Of a stretch of 64,000 nucleotides of DNA, positions 44,735-53,202 are shown in pieces. The DNA is from Bizionia sp. M204 (lineage in GTDB: Bacteria; Bacteroidota; Bacteroidia; Flavobacteriales; Flavobacteriaceae), in contig NZ_CP046242.1 in assembly GCF_023205095.1 (NCBI RefSeq), positions 1 to 64,000 of the forward strand. Reading direction: 5' to 3'. Numbering within the stretch: the first letter of the stretch is position 1; each line of letters opens with the position of its first letter. Under the pieces are notes generated by a model. That model ran no database searches, was not told the DNA's origin, and saw nothing but the letters and a program-made list of their open reading frames with translations. The translations under genes were made by a program, and so were the position numbers.

Positions 44735-44815
44735 ATGAACACAAGTACGAATAACACATATTACAATTGGTATTATTTCTTTTTTAACAAAAGGAACGAG
44801 ACGCTGTATGTGTAA
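44735..44815 (+). CDS. Aromatic leader peptide (attenuator control ORF)
   Basis: A 26-codon ORF starting MNTSTNNT, followed by YYNWYYFFF and ending NKRNETLYV with TAA at 44813-44815. Eight of nine consecutive codons (44759-44785) specify Tyr, Trp or Phe, far above chance. It lies between a promoter and an intrinsic terminator upstream of pheA. Its hexamer CGAGAC (44797-44802, spanning codons N-E-T) is complementary to GTCTCG in the terminator's left arm (44845-44850). A ribosome paused on the aromatic run would leave the hexamer free to block the terminator; a ribosome at the stop codon would cover it. The function as a control peptide is inferred, but every part is visible. Confidence 0.85.
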   Translation: MNTSTNNTYYNWYYFFFNKRNETLYV

Positions 44816-44841
44816 TTTTTAATCATAAAATTAAACTATTT

Positions 44842-44871
44842 AAAGTCTCGATGTTAATCGGGACTTTTTTT
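44842..44871 (+). terminator. Attenuator terminator before pheA
   Basis: AAAGTCTCGA pairs with TCGGGACTTT (10 bp, one G-U; 6-nt loop TGTTAA), then a seven-T tract. It lies between the leader ORF stop and the pheA start, so it must be regulated for the operon to be expressed. The competing antiterminator pairs CGAGAC (44797-44802) with GTCTCG (44845-44850). Confidence 0.88.
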
Positions 44872-44913
44872 GTTTATACTAGTTTGGTTTTGAAATGTAA
44901 TAAAGAAAACAAC

Positions 44914-45738
44914 ATGACAAAGGCAGTAGCCATACAAGGAATACAAGGGTCATTTCATCATATTGTTGCACAGCAATATTTTGGAGATTCAGTCCTATTA
45001 TTGGAGTGTTTATCATTTGATGAAGCTGTAAACTCCTTATTAAACAAGAAAACAGATGCCGTTGTTATGGCGCTTGAAAACTCTATTGCGGGATCTATTA
45101 TTCCCAATTATGCATTAATTGATACGCATGATTTACATATTGTAGGCGAGCAGTATTTGGATATTCAACACCATTTAATGGCTTTGCCAAAACAAGAAAT
45201 TCAGGATATTAAAGAGGTGTATTCGCATCCTATGGCTTTGTTGCAGTGTAAAGCATTTTTTAAAACACATCCACATATAAAGTTAATTGAAGATAAAGAT
45301 ACAGCTGAAGTGGCTCAACGCATTCAAACGCAGCAATTAAAAGGTGTTGCAGCTATTGCAAGTCAATTAGCAGCCGATTTATTCAAGTTAGAAATTTTAG
45401 CTAAAAGCATTCAAACCATTCAGCGTAACGAAACTCGTTTTGTGATTGTAAAACGTGATAATGCAGACTTTTCGAATGAAGAAACCAATAAAGCGTCTTT
45501 AAAATTCGAATTAGAACACAAACGTGGCAGTTTAGCAACTATTTTAAATGTGATGAGCGATTGCCAATTAAATTTAACCAAAATACAATCGCTTCCAAAA
45601 ATTGAAACTCCTTGGAAGTATGCTTTTTTTGTGGATGTCACTTTTGATTCCTATAGCAATTTTCAAAAAGCAAGCTCAATACTAGAAATTATGGCCCAAG
45701 ACTTCAAAATCTTAGGACAATACAAACACGCAAAATAA
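44914..45738 (+). CDS. pheA: Prephenate dehydratase
   Basis: It converts prephenate to phenylpyruvate, the committed step to phenylalanine. The N-terminal PDT domain shows AIQGIQGSFHHIVAQQYF, MALENSIAGSI and the catalytic NETRFVIV (Thr-Arg-Phe). The C-terminal ACT domain (about 198-274) has GSLATILNVMSDCQLNLTKI in the phenylalanine-binding region, with QSLP replacing the classic ESRP. The ATG at 44914 (MTKAVAIQG) is preferred: the frame is open upstream, but that part runs through the attenuator terminator. First structural gene after the aromatic leader; the stop overlaps the next ATG (TAATG). Confidence 0.94.
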   Translation: MTKAVAIQGIQGSFHHIVAQQYFGDSVLLLECLSFDEAVNSLLNKKTDAVVMALENSIAGSIIPNYALIDTHDLHIVGEQYLDIQHHLMALPKQEIQDIKEVYSHPMALLQCKAFFKTHPHIKLIEDKDTAEVAQRIQTQQLKGVAAIASQLAADLFKLEILAKSIQTIQRNETRFVIVKRDNADFSNEETNKASLKFELEHKRGSLATILNVMSDCQLNLTKIQSLPKIETPWKYAFFVDVTFDSYSNFQKASSILEIMAQDFKILGQYKHAK

Positions 45739-46880
45739 TGATTGAATTAGCCAATCGCTTACAAACTGTAGAGGAATACTACTTTTCAAAAAAACTACGA
45801 GAAGTGGCATTACTCATGGCAAACGGAAAGCCTATAATTAATTTAGGTATCGGAAGTCCGGATTTAAATCCACCACAAAAAGTGATAAATACTTTAACGG
45901 ATAGTTTTAAACATCCTAAAGCTAATCAATATCAAAGCTATCAAGGGTTGCCAGAATTTCGTGAAGCCATTGTGTCTTTTTACAGAGATCAGTATGATGT
46001 GTATTTAAGTCCTTCCACAGAAGTCCTTCCATTAATGGGAAGTAAAGAAGGTATCATGCATATTTCTATGGCATTTTTAAACCCGGGAGATCAAGTATTG
46101 ATTCCTAATCCAGGTTATCCAACCTATACATCGGTCACTAAATTAGTAGGAGCGAAACCTGTTTTTTACGATTTAACGGAATCTTCAAATTGGCTTATAG
46201 ATATTGAGGCGTTGGAAGAACAGGATTTATCTAAAGTAAAAATTATGTGGGTTAATTATCCCCACATGCCAACAGGAACGAATGCAAGTGATGCTTTTTT
46301 TACGCGACTTATTGCATTTGCCAAACGGCATACTATTTTAATAATTAATGATAATCCATACAGTTTTGTTTTAAACAAGGAACCAAAAAGTATGCTTCAA
46401 ATTGCAGGCGCTAAAGACGTGTGTTTGGAGTTAAACTCGTTGAGCAAAACCTTTAATATGTCTGGTTGGCGCGTAGGAATGGTGCTTGGAAGAGCAGAAT
46501 ATATAAACGCTATTTTAAAGGTGAAAAGTAATATGGATTCTGGTATGTTATTTGGCATTCAGAAAGCAGCTATTCAAGCTTTAAATTGCTCTAAATTATG
46601 GCATGTAAGTCTGAATCAGGTTTATGAAGAACGACGGCAACTTATTTGGAAATTGGCTGATGCACTAAATTGTACCTATAATAAAAACACGAGTGGCATG
46701 TTTGTTTGGGCCAAATTACCACCTTTTATGAAATCGGAAGAGTTTGTAGATTTATTATTAAAAGAGAAAAACATTTTTATAGCACCAGGAACCGTTTTTG
46801 GAAGTAATGGTGAAGGTTATGTGCGTTTTTCATTATGTGCAAGTACCGAAATAATTGAAGAAGCGTTAGCTAGAATTTAA
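45738..46880 (+). CDS. Class I/II aminotransferase of the aromatic pathway
   Basis: A 380-residue PLP aminotransferase: YQGLPEFREAIVSFY, MGSKEGIMHISMAFLNPGD, WVNYPHMPTG (replacing the usual NYPNNPTG), INDNPYSFVL and the PLP lysine K237 in ELNSLSKTFNMSGWRVGM. Sitting between pheA and tyrA with a 1-nt overlap to pheA and a 4-nt gap to tyrA, it most likely transaminates phenylpyruvate and hydroxyphenylpyruvate to Phe and Tyr, or prephenate to arogenate. LL-diaminopimelate-type activity is an alternative on sequence alone. Confidence 0.9.
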   Translation: MIELANRLQTVEEYYFSKKLREVALLMANGKPIINLGIGSPDLNPPQKVINTLTDSFKHPKANQYQSYQGLPEFREAIVSFYRDQYDVYLSPSTEVLPLMGSKEGIMHISMAFLNPGDQVLIPNPGYPTYTSVTKLVGAKPVFYDLTESSNWLIDIEALEEQDLSKVKIMWVNYPHMPTGTNASDAFFTRLIAFAKRHTILIINDNPYSFVLNKEPKSMLQIAGAKDVCLELNSLSKTFNMSGWRVGMVLGRAEYINAILKVKSNMDSGMLFGIQKAAIQALNCSKLWHVSLNQVYEERRQLIWKLADALNCTYNKNTSGMFVWAKLPPFMKSEEFVDLLLKEKNIFIAPGTVFGSNGEGYVRFSLCASTEIIEEALARI

Positions 46881-46884
46881 TACT

Positions 46885-47736
46885 ATGAAAAACATATATA
46901 TTATTGGTGTTGGATTAATTGGCGGAAGTATAGCCAAAGATATCAAGCATTTGAATCCTGAAATTACCATTTTTGGAATCGATACAAATGAAGACCATTT
47001 AAATGACGCTTTAGCATTAAAAATAATTGATGAGAAAGCAGAGTTTGAAGATGTAAAACATGCAGATGCCGTTATTTTAACCATTCCTGTAGATGCAGCC
47101 GTAACGGTTTTACCAAAAGTATTGGATTTAGTGCATGATAATGCTTTGGTTATGGAAGCAGGCTCTACTAAAGTGGCTATTTGTAAGGCTGTTGAAAATC
47201 ATCCAAAACGGCGAAACTTTTTAGCAACCCATCCTATTGCAGGAACGGAATTTTCAGGCCCAAAAGCAGCATTTGCTGGTTTGTTTCAAGGAAAAACAAA
47301 TATTATTTGCGAAGTAGAAAAAACAGCATTTCAATTGCAGGAGCGTGCATTAAGTATTTTCAAAATTATGGGTATGCGCATTCGGTATATGAATCCGGAG
47401 GCACATGATAAACATATTGCCTATGTCTCGCATTTATCGCACATCAGCGCGTTCATGTTAGGCAAAACGGTTATTGAAAAAGAAAAAAATGAACGCGATA
47501 TTTTTGATATGGCAGGAAGTGGGTTTGCATCTACAGTGCGATTGGCAAAAAGTTCGCCAGACATGTGGACACCCATTTTTAAGCAAAATAAAACCAATGT
47601 TATAGAAACTTTAGACGAATATATTCAAAACTTAACCACGTTTAAAACCTATTTAGAAACGGATCGTTTTGAGGAAATTCACAAAGAAATGTCGGTTACA
47701 AATTACATTAAAGATATATTAAACGGAATACAATAA
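46885..47736 (+). CDS. tyrA: Prephenate dehydrogenase
   Basis: It oxidatively decarboxylates prephenate toward tyrosine. The NAD site is IIGVGLIGGSIAKDIK (residues 5-20). Catalytic and substrate motifs include EAGSTKVAIC, THPIAGTEFSGPKAA with the key His, and HDKHIAYVSHLSHISAFML, followed by the helical dimerisation domain. At 283 residues it is the short form without an ACT domain, so control likely rests on the operon attenuator and on pathway entry. Confidence 0.94.
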   Translation: MKNIYIIGVGLIGGSIAKDIKHLNPEITIFGIDTNEDHLNDALALKIIDEKAEFEDVKHADAVILTIPVDAAVTVLPKVLDLVHDNALVMEAGSTKVAICKAVENHPKRRNFLATHPIAGTEFSGPKAAFAGLFQGKTNIICEVEKTAFQLQERALSIFKIMGMRIRYMNPEAHDKHIAYVSHLSHISAFMLGKTVIEKEKNERDIFDMAGSGFASTVRLAKSSPDMWTPIFKQNKTNVIETLDEYIQNLTTFKTYLETDRFEEIHKEMSVTNYIKDILNGIQ

Positions 47737-47744
47737 GCTAAAAT

Positions 47745-47800
47745 CAAATTCCAAAAACTAAAATCCAAAACGGATTTACTTTAAAAGCAATTGGAGTTTG
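47745..47800. repeat. Dispersed intergenic repeat, copy 2
   Basis: Begins CAAATTCCAAAAACTAAAAT, continues CCAAAACGGATTTAC and ends AATTGGAGTTTG. It shares the TCCAAAAACTAAA core, a GGATT-TAC middle and a TGGA-TTTG end with 15047-15099 in the same order and orientation. Located in the tyrA to DAHP synthase gap, it does not interrupt a gene. Confidence 0.55.
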
Positions 47801-47826
47801 TTTTTTCGAAATAAAAAAAGAAGATT

Positions 47827-48909
47827 ATGGAAAATAAAAAAGAATTAGGAACCTGGTTACATAACTTCGGATTAGATCATCCGTTAGTAATAGCTGGGCC
47901 TTGCAGTGCAGAAACAGAAGGACAAGTTTTAAAAATAGCCCACCAATTAAAAGATACAGATGCTACAGTTTTAAGAGCAGGAATTTGGAAGCCACGCACA
48001 AGACCTGGGAATTTTGAAGGTGTTGGTGCTTTAGGTTTAAAATGGTTGCAAAAAGCTAAAGAAGAAACGGGGATGTTAATTGCAACGGAAGTAGCTAATG
48101 CCAATCACGTGGAATTAGCGTTAAAACATGATGTTGATGTACTATGGATTGGTGCACGCACAACCGTTAGTCCGTTTATTGTTCAAGAAATTGCAGATGC
48201 TCTAAAAGGAACGGATAAACCTGTTTTGGTAAAAAACCCTGTGAATCCAGATTTGGCTTTATGGCTTGGCGCTGTGGAGCGGTTTTATACGGCTGATATT
48301 AAAAATTTGGGTGTTATACATCGCGGGTTTTCAACCTATGAAAAAACACGTTACAGAAACAATCCAGAATGGCAATTACCAATCGATTTGCAAAATCGGT
48401 TTCCAGATTTACCGCTAATTTTAGATCCATCGCATATTGCTGGGCGTCGTGATATTATTTTCGATTTATGCCAAACGGCCCTCGATTTAAATTATGATGG
48501 TTTAATGGTAGAAACCCATTTTGATCCAGACAATGCGTGGAGTGATGCTGCCCAGCAAATTACACCAGCAACGCTGGTTCAGTTTATGGACGATTTAAAG
48601 ATTAGAAAAGAAACAGGTGAAGCCACCGAATTCAAAAATAAAATCAATACCATGCGAACGCAAATTGATGTAATTGACCATCAATTAATTGATATGTTCG
48701 GCAAGCGTATGAAAGTGGCTGATGATATTGGAGCGCTTAAAAAAGCACATAACGTTGCTGTTTTACAAACTAAACGTTGGAATGAAATTTTAGGTAAAAT
48801 GATTCTCCAAGGCGAAGAAAAGAATTTAAGCGAAGAGTTTATTTTACGAGTTTTTAAAGCCGTACACCAAGAATCGATAAACCATCAGGAAAAAATTATC
48901 AATAAGTAA
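47827..48909 (+). CDS. Bifunctional DAHP synthase / chorismate mutase (type II)
   Basis: Residues 1-265 are a type I-beta DAHP synthase, the entry to aromatic synthesis: IAGPCSAETEGQ, RAGIWKPRTRPGNFEG, LIATEVANANHVE, VLVKNPVNPDLALWLGAVER, ILDPSHIAGRRD and VETHFDPDNAWSDAAQQ. Residues about 275-360 are an AroQ chorismate mutase (INTMRTQIDVIDHQLIDMFG, KRMKVADDIGALKK). The fusion is typical of Bacteroidota, and the mutase domain usually makes the synthase feedback-sensitive to prephenate. With pheA, aminotransferase and tyrA it supplies the terminal Phe/Tyr branch under the aromatic attenuator. Confidence 0.95.
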   Translation: MENKKELGTWLHNFGLDHPLVIAGPCSAETEGQVLKIAHQLKDTDATVLRAGIWKPRTRPGNFEGVGALGLKWLQKAKEETGMLIATEVANANHVELALKHDVDVLWIGARTTVSPFIVQEIADALKGTDKPVLVKNPVNPDLALWLGAVERFYTADIKNLGVIHRGFSTYEKTRYRNNPEWQLPIDLQNRFPDLPLILDPSHIAGRRDIIFDLCQTALDLNYDGLMVETHFDPDNAWSDAAQQITPATLVQFMDDLKIRKETGEATEFKNKINTMRTQIDVIDHQLIDMFGKRMKVADDIGALKKAHNVAVLQTKRWNEILGKMILQGEEKNLSEEFILRVFKAVHQESINHQEKIINK

Positions 48910-48969
48910 ATCATGTGTTTTTTTACCGATTAATTTTTCGCTAAAAATTAATATCGCATCTTTGTAATA

Positions 48970-49920
48970 ATGACAGGAATCGTTTATAAATCTACAGGAA
49001 GTTGGTACACCGTAAAAACGGATTTAGGTGCCGTTTACCCATGTCGTATTAAGGGTAAGTTTCGAATGAAAGGAATCAAGAGTACCAATCCGGTAGCTGT
49101 TGGTGATCGTGTGGATTTTGATCTGGATTATGACAATAACGAAGAGCCTGTTGGTGTGATAACCCTAATTCATGATCGGAAAAATTATATTGTTCGAAAA
49201 TCGGTTAACCTATCCAAACAAACCCATATAATTGCTGCCAATATTGATCAGGTTTTTTTATTAATAACCATTGATAATCCACCAACATTTACAAGCTTTA
49301 TCGACCGGTTTTTGGTGACGGCTGAAGCGTATTCCATCAAAACGATTCTGCTTTTTAATAAAGTAGATACCTATGACGAAGACACGTTGAATGAGGTGAA
49401 ATATCTAGCTCATGTATATCGGAAAATTGGCTATGATTGTATTGGTATTTCGGCAACAACTGGAAAAAATATTGAAAAGGTTAAAGGTTTAATGACCGGG
49501 AAGGTTAGCATGTTTGCTGGACATTCAGGAGTTGGAAAATCTACTTTAGTCAATGCCATTGAGCCGGAATTGGATTTGAAAACAAAAGCTATTTCAGCGC
49601 AACATTCGCAAGGGCAACACACAACAACTTTTGCTGAAATGTTCGACTTAAGTTTTGATGCCAAAATTATTGATACGCCAGGCATTAAAGGTTTTGGTGT
49701 GGTAGATATGGATAAGGAAGAAGTTAGTGATTATTTTCCAGAGTTTTTCGCCTTAAAACAAGACTGCAAGTTTAATAATTGTATTCATGTAGAAGAACCA
49801 CATTGTGCTGTTAAAGATGCCTTGGAAGCTAATGACATTGCCGCATCGCGTTACCGAAGTTATCTACAAATCCTAGAAGGTGATGAAGATCATTTCCGAA
49901 CGGAAGAATGGATGAAATAA
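48970..49920 (+). CDS. rsgA: Ribosome small-subunit-dependent GTPase A
   Basis: A circularly permuted GTPase that assists late 30S maturation. N-terminal OB fold (about 1-75), then G4 LFNKVDTY, G1 AGHSGVGKSTLVNAI and G3 IDTPGIKGFG in permuted order, and a C-terminal zinc-binding helical domain with CKFNNCIHVEEPHCAV (Cys-x4-Cys-x-His-x5-Cys). At 316 residues it is complete. It follows the DAHP synthase gene by 60 nt without a visible terminator, so it may share the aromatic operon transcript. Confidence 0.95.
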   Translation: MTGIVYKSTGSWYTVKTDLGAVYPCRIKGKFRMKGIKSTNPVAVGDRVDFDLDYDNNEEPVGVITLIHDRKNYIVRKSVNLSKQTHIIAANIDQVFLLITIDNPPTFTSFIDRFLVTAEAYSIKTILLFNKVDTYDEDTLNEVKYLAHVYRKIGYDCIGISATTGKNIEKVKGLMTGKVSMFAGHSGVGKSTLVNAIEPELDLKTKAISAQHSQGQHTTTFAEMFDLSFDAKIIDTPGIKGFGVVDMDKEEVSDYFPEFFALKQDCKFNNCIHVEEPHCAVKDALEANDIAASRYRSYLQILEGDEDHFRTEEWMK

Positions 49921-49970
49921 TATTTAAAAACCAATCACTATTATTCCCCAAAAATTAATTTCTTATTTAC

Positions 49971-50423
49971 ATGAAAGCAGTTATTCAAAGGGTTTCTCAA
50001 GCAAGTGTTACAATTAATGATGATAAAGTAGCGTCTATAAATTCTGGTTTAGTGGTGTTATTAGGCATTGTAAATGACGATGCAGCCGAAGATATTACGT
50101 GGCTTTCCAATAAAATTGTGAATATGCGTATTTTTCCAGATACAGAAGGCGTCATGAACAATTCCATATTAGATAATCAAGGTGATATTATTGTAGTCAG
50201 TCAATTTACGTTACATGCCAATACAAAAAAAGGTAACAGACCCAGTTATATAAAAGCGGCAAAGCCAGATGTGGCTATTCCGTTGTATCAGGATTTTATT
50301 AAGCAAATGGAGACGGTTTTAGGAAAACAGATTCAAACGGGTGAGTTTGGTGCCGATATGCAAGTGGCATTAATTAATGATGGCCCTGTTACGATTATTA
50401 TAGATACTAAAAACAAAGACTAA
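49971..50423 (+). CDS. dtd: D-aminoacyl-tRNA deacylase
   Basis: It removes D-amino acids mischarged on tRNA. The 150-residue protein has MKAVIQRVSQASVTI, the SQFTL motif (VVSQFTLHANTKKGNRPS) and GEFGADMQVALINDGPVTI with the cross-subunit Gly-cisPro-type NDGP loop. The ATG at 49971 is the family start. Its stop overlaps the next gene's ATG by 1 nt (TAATG). Confidence 0.95.
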   Translation: MKAVIQRVSQASVTINDDKVASINSGLVVLLGIVNDDAAEDITWLSNKIVNMRIFPDTEGVMNNSILDNQGDIIVVSQFTLHANTKKGNRPSYIKAAKPDVAIPLYQDFIKQMETVLGKQIQTGEFGADMQVALINDGPVTIIIDTKNKD

Positions 50424-50749
50424 TGAATATTGAAAATGCACAATTAGCCGTTGATGAATGGATAAAAGAACATGGTGTTCGGTATTTTAACGAGTTGACC
50501 AATATGGCACAACTAACTGAAGAAGTTGGGGAAGTTGCTCGAATTATTGCCCGTCGTTATGGCGAACAAAGCGAAAAAGAAAGCGATAAAAATAAGGATC
50601 TAGGCGAAGAGTTAGCCGATGTTGTTTTTGTGGTTTTATGTTTAGCAAACCAAACGGGTATTGACTTGCAAGCTGCTTTTGATAAACAATTAGATATTAA
50701 AACCAAACGCGACCATGAGCGTCATCAGAATAACCCGAAGTTGAAGTAG
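50423..50749 (+). CDS. MazG-like nucleotide pyrophosphohydrolase
   Basis: A short all-alpha NTP pyrophosphohydrolase (108 residues) with the metal-binding EEVGEVARI helix and the second motif LGEELADVVFVVLCLAN (Glu and Asp ligands). It hydrolyses (d)NTPs to NMP and PPi, usually for house-cleaning of noncanonical nucleotides; the specific substrate is unknown. Coupled to dtd by a 1-nt overlap and followed by aroA after 3 nt. Confidence 0.88.
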   Translation: MNIENAQLAVDEWIKEHGVRYFNELTNMAQLTEEVGEVARIIARRYGEQSEKESDKNKDLGEELADVVFVVLCLANQTGIDLQAAFDKQLDIKTKRDHERHQNNPKLK

Positions 50750-50752
50750 TTT

Positions 50753-51982
50753 ATGAATCTCAAACTCCAAAAGTCAGTAATCAAAAACCAGCAATCTCCA
50801 ATCAATATTACGGGTTCTAAAAGTGAATCCAACAGATTGTTATTGCTGCAAGCCTTGTATCCTGAAATTCAGATTCATAATCTATCCAATTCTGACGACA
50901 CGGTTTTTATGGCAAAAGCGTTGTCTTCAGATTCAAATACTATAGATGTGCATCATGCTGGAACCGCCATGCGATTTTTAACGGCTTATTTTGCGGTTCA
51001 AGAAAACCGAACGGTGACCATAACAGGTTCCAAGCGCATGAAAGAACGTCCCATTCAAATTCTGGTTGATGCTTTAAATCAATTAGGAGCAGATGTTTCT
51101 TATCTTGAAAACCTTGGATTTCCACCTTTGCAAATAGAAGGTCGGAAACTAACTAACAATCAAGTGACTGTTAAAGCAGCTGTAAGTAGTCAATATATTT
51201 CGGCTTTATTACTTATTGGATCTAAATTGGAAAATGGATTATATGTAACGTTAGATGGCGAAATCACGTCCATTCCATATATAAAAATGACCCTTCAGTT
51301 ACTCAATCAGATTGGTGTGGAAACCTTTTTTGAAAATAATATTATTGAAATTAAACCATTAAAAGAATTAAAAAACAGCGAATTAACCGTTGAAAGCGAT
51401 TGGTCTTCAGCTTCCTATTTTTACAGTTTAATAGCTTTAAGCCGTATGGAAACTGAAATTTCGTTAACATCATATAACATGGATAGTTTGCAAGGCGATT
51501 CTGTTTTAGCTAAAATTTACAAACAATTTGGAGTCTCAACATCATTTCAGGAGAAAAGCATCACACTAAAAAAAGTAGCTAAAATAAATTCTTCTGTAAA
51601 CATAAAATTAGATTTAGTTAACGCGCCAGACATTGCTCAAACCATTGCTGTTTCCTGCTTCGGTTTAGGAATAGCGTGTCACTTAACAGGTTTACATACG
51701 CTCAAAATTAAAGAAACGGATCGGTTAGTGGCTTTAAAAACAGAATTAGAAAAATTAGGCGCTACTGTAATTATTACGGAAGATAGTTTGCAATTAAAAG
51801 CAACGACCACCATAAAAAAAGATATTGCCATAGATACCTACAACGATCATAGAATGGCTATGGCTTTTGCGCCATTAGCATTAAAAACAGACCTGGTTAT
51901 TCATGATGCTGGCGTGGTTTCAAAATCATATCCGTCATTTTGGAACGACTTGAAAGCCACTGGAATTAGGCTATCTGAATAA
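50753..51982 (+). CDS. aroA: 3-phosphoshikimate 1-carboxyvinyltransferase (EPSP synthase)
   Basis: It condenses shikimate-3-phosphate with PEP, the sixth step to chorismate. It has ITGSKSESNRLLLLQAL (the substrate-binding Lys and Ser), HHAGTAMRFLTAYFAV, SKRMKERPIQILVDAL, SSQYISALLLIGS, KETDRLVALKTELEKLGA and YNDHRMAMAFAPLALK. At 409 residues it is full length though slightly shorter than E. coli AroA. The extreme N-terminal codons resemble the dispersed repeat (AAACTCCAAAA), so the first few residues are poorly conserved. Its place downstream of the DAHP synthase fusion suggests co-regulation with the aromatic pathway. Confidence 0.94.
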   Translation: MNLKLQKSVIKNQQSPINITGSKSESNRLLLLQALYPEIQIHNLSNSDDTVFMAKALSSDSNTIDVHHAGTAMRFLTAYFAVQENRTVTITGSKRMKERPIQILVDALNQLGADVSYLENLGFPPLQIEGRKLTNNQVTVKAAVSSQYISALLLIGSKLENGLYVTLDGEITSIPYIKMTLQLLNQIGVETFFENNIIEIKPLKELKNSELTVESDWSSASYFYSLIALSRMETEISLTSYNMDSLQGDSVLAKIYKQFGVSTSFQEKSITLKKVAKINSSVNIKLDLVNAPDIAQTIAVSCFGLGIACHLTGLHTLKIKETDRLVALKTELEKLGATVIITEDSLQLKATTTIKKDIAIDTYNDHRMAMAFAPLALKTDLVIHDAGVVSKSYPSFWNDLKATGIRLSE

Positions 51983-51997
51983 TAAATGGCTAAATAC

Positions 51998-52029
51998 TTG
52001 ACAACGCCTACTTTCAGGTTGTATATTTG
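51998..52029 (+). promoter_or_regulatory. queA promoter
   Basis: TTG at 51998-52000 and a perfect TATATTTG at 52022-52029, spacer 21 nt. The leader to the ATG at 52084 would be about 50 nt. No preQ1 aptamer pattern is seen in it. Confidence 0.65.
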
Positions 52030-52083
52030 CAATCTTTGCGAGTAAAATTATTAACTTCTAAAACATATACGTCTATCAAAAAA

Positions 52084-53133
52084 ATGAAATTATCGCATTT
52101 TAACTTCGAGTTACCAGAGGAGTTATTAGCGGAATATCCTTCTGAAAACAGGGATGAGTCACGTTTAATGGTATTAAACAGAAAAGATCAAACAATTGAA
52201 CACAAAATGTTTAAAGATATTATCGATTATTTTGATGAAGATGATGTCATGATTTTAAACGACACCAAAGTTTTTCCAGCAAGATTATACGGGAATAAGG
52301 AGAAAACAGGTGCGCGTATTGAAGTATTTTTATTACGAGAGTTAAATGAAGAACAGCGTCTTTGGGATGTGTTGGTAGATCCAGCTAGAAAAATCCGTAT
52401 TGGTAATAAATTGTATTTCGGTGAAGGCGAATCTTTAGTCGCTGAAGTTATTGACAATACCACATCTAGAGGTAGAACACTTCGTTTTTTATATGATGGT
52501 TCTTACAGAGATTTCCGCGTAAAATTAACCGAACTTGGAGAAACGCCACTGCCTAAATACATCAAGCGTGAAGTGGAACCAGAAGATGAAGAGCGTTACC
52601 AAACTATTTTTGCAAAAAATGAAGGTGCCGTTGCAGCTCCAACAGCTGGTTTACATTTCTCGAGACATCTATTAAAGCGCCTAGAAATTAAAGGCGTTAA
52701 GTTTGCGGATGTAACCTTGCATGTTGGTTTAGGAACATTTAATCCTGTTGAGGTTGAAGATTTATCCAAGCATAAAATGGATAGTGAAGAAATCATTATT
52801 AAGAAACCAACAACAGATATAATTAATAAAGCAATTAAAGATAAAAAACGCATTTGTGCCGTTGGTACAACAGCAATGCGATCTGTAGAAAGTGCTGTTT
52901 CGTCCAGTGGAACCTTGAATGAGTTTGATGGCTGGTCCAATAAATTTATTTTCCCACCTTACGATTTTAGTATAGCCAATTGCATGATTACTAATTTCCA
53001 TACACCAAAATCAACACTTTTAATGATGGCTTCCGCTTTTGCTGGTCATGACTTTATTAAGAAAGCGTATGATGAGGCTGTTAAAGAAAAGTACAAATTT
53101 TATAGTTATGGTGATGCCATGCTAATTATATAA
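52084..53133 (+). CDS. queA: S-adenosylmethionine:tRNA ribosyltransferase-isomerase
   Basis: It transfers the ribosyl moiety of SAM to preQ1-modified tRNA, forming epoxyqueuosine. It has the N-terminal [74 protein letters not shown] and [21 protein letters not shown] 52084 ([10 protein letters not shown]) is the family start; the open frame upstream crosses the promoter. At 349 residues it is complete. Notably tRNA-Tyr, one of the queuosine-bearing tRNAs, is also in this window. Confidence 0.95.
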   Translation: MKLSHFNFELPEELLAEYPSENRDESRLMVLNRKDQTIEHKMFKDIIDYFDEDDVMILNDTKVFPARLYGNKEKTGARIEVFLLRELNEEQRLWDVLVDPARKIRIGNKLYFGEGESLVAEVIDNTTSRGRTLRFLYDGSYRDFRVKLTELGETPLPKYIKREVEPEDEERYQTIFAKNEGAVAAPTAGLHFSRHLLKRLEIKGVKFADVTLHVGLGTFNPVEVEDLSKHKMDSEEIIIKKPTTDIINKAIKDKKRICAVGTTAMRSVESAVSSSGTLNEFDGWSNKFIFPPYDFSIANCMITNFHTPKSTLLMMASAFAGHDFIKKAYDEAVKEKYKFYSYGDAMLII

Positions 53134-53144
53134 TAAACATGATT

Positions 53145-53170
53145 AAAGCCTTGTTTTTACAAGGCTTTTT
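53145..53170 (+). terminator. Intrinsic terminator after queA
   Basis: AAAGCCTTGT pairs with ACAAGGCTTT (10 bp, TTTT loop), followed by further T. Confidence 0.9.
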
Positions 53171-53202
53171 CATTTTATTTTTTTACGTTTTATAGATCTT
53201 AT

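Noticed and set aside
44851..44913. N-terminal extension of prephenate dehydratase
   Set aside because: These codons run through the attenuator terminator and are not family-like; ATG 44914 starts the conserved sequence.
52030..52083. preQ1 riboswitch before queA
   Set aside because: The leader is only about 50 nt and lacks the hairpin with A-rich tail expected for preQ1 aptamers.
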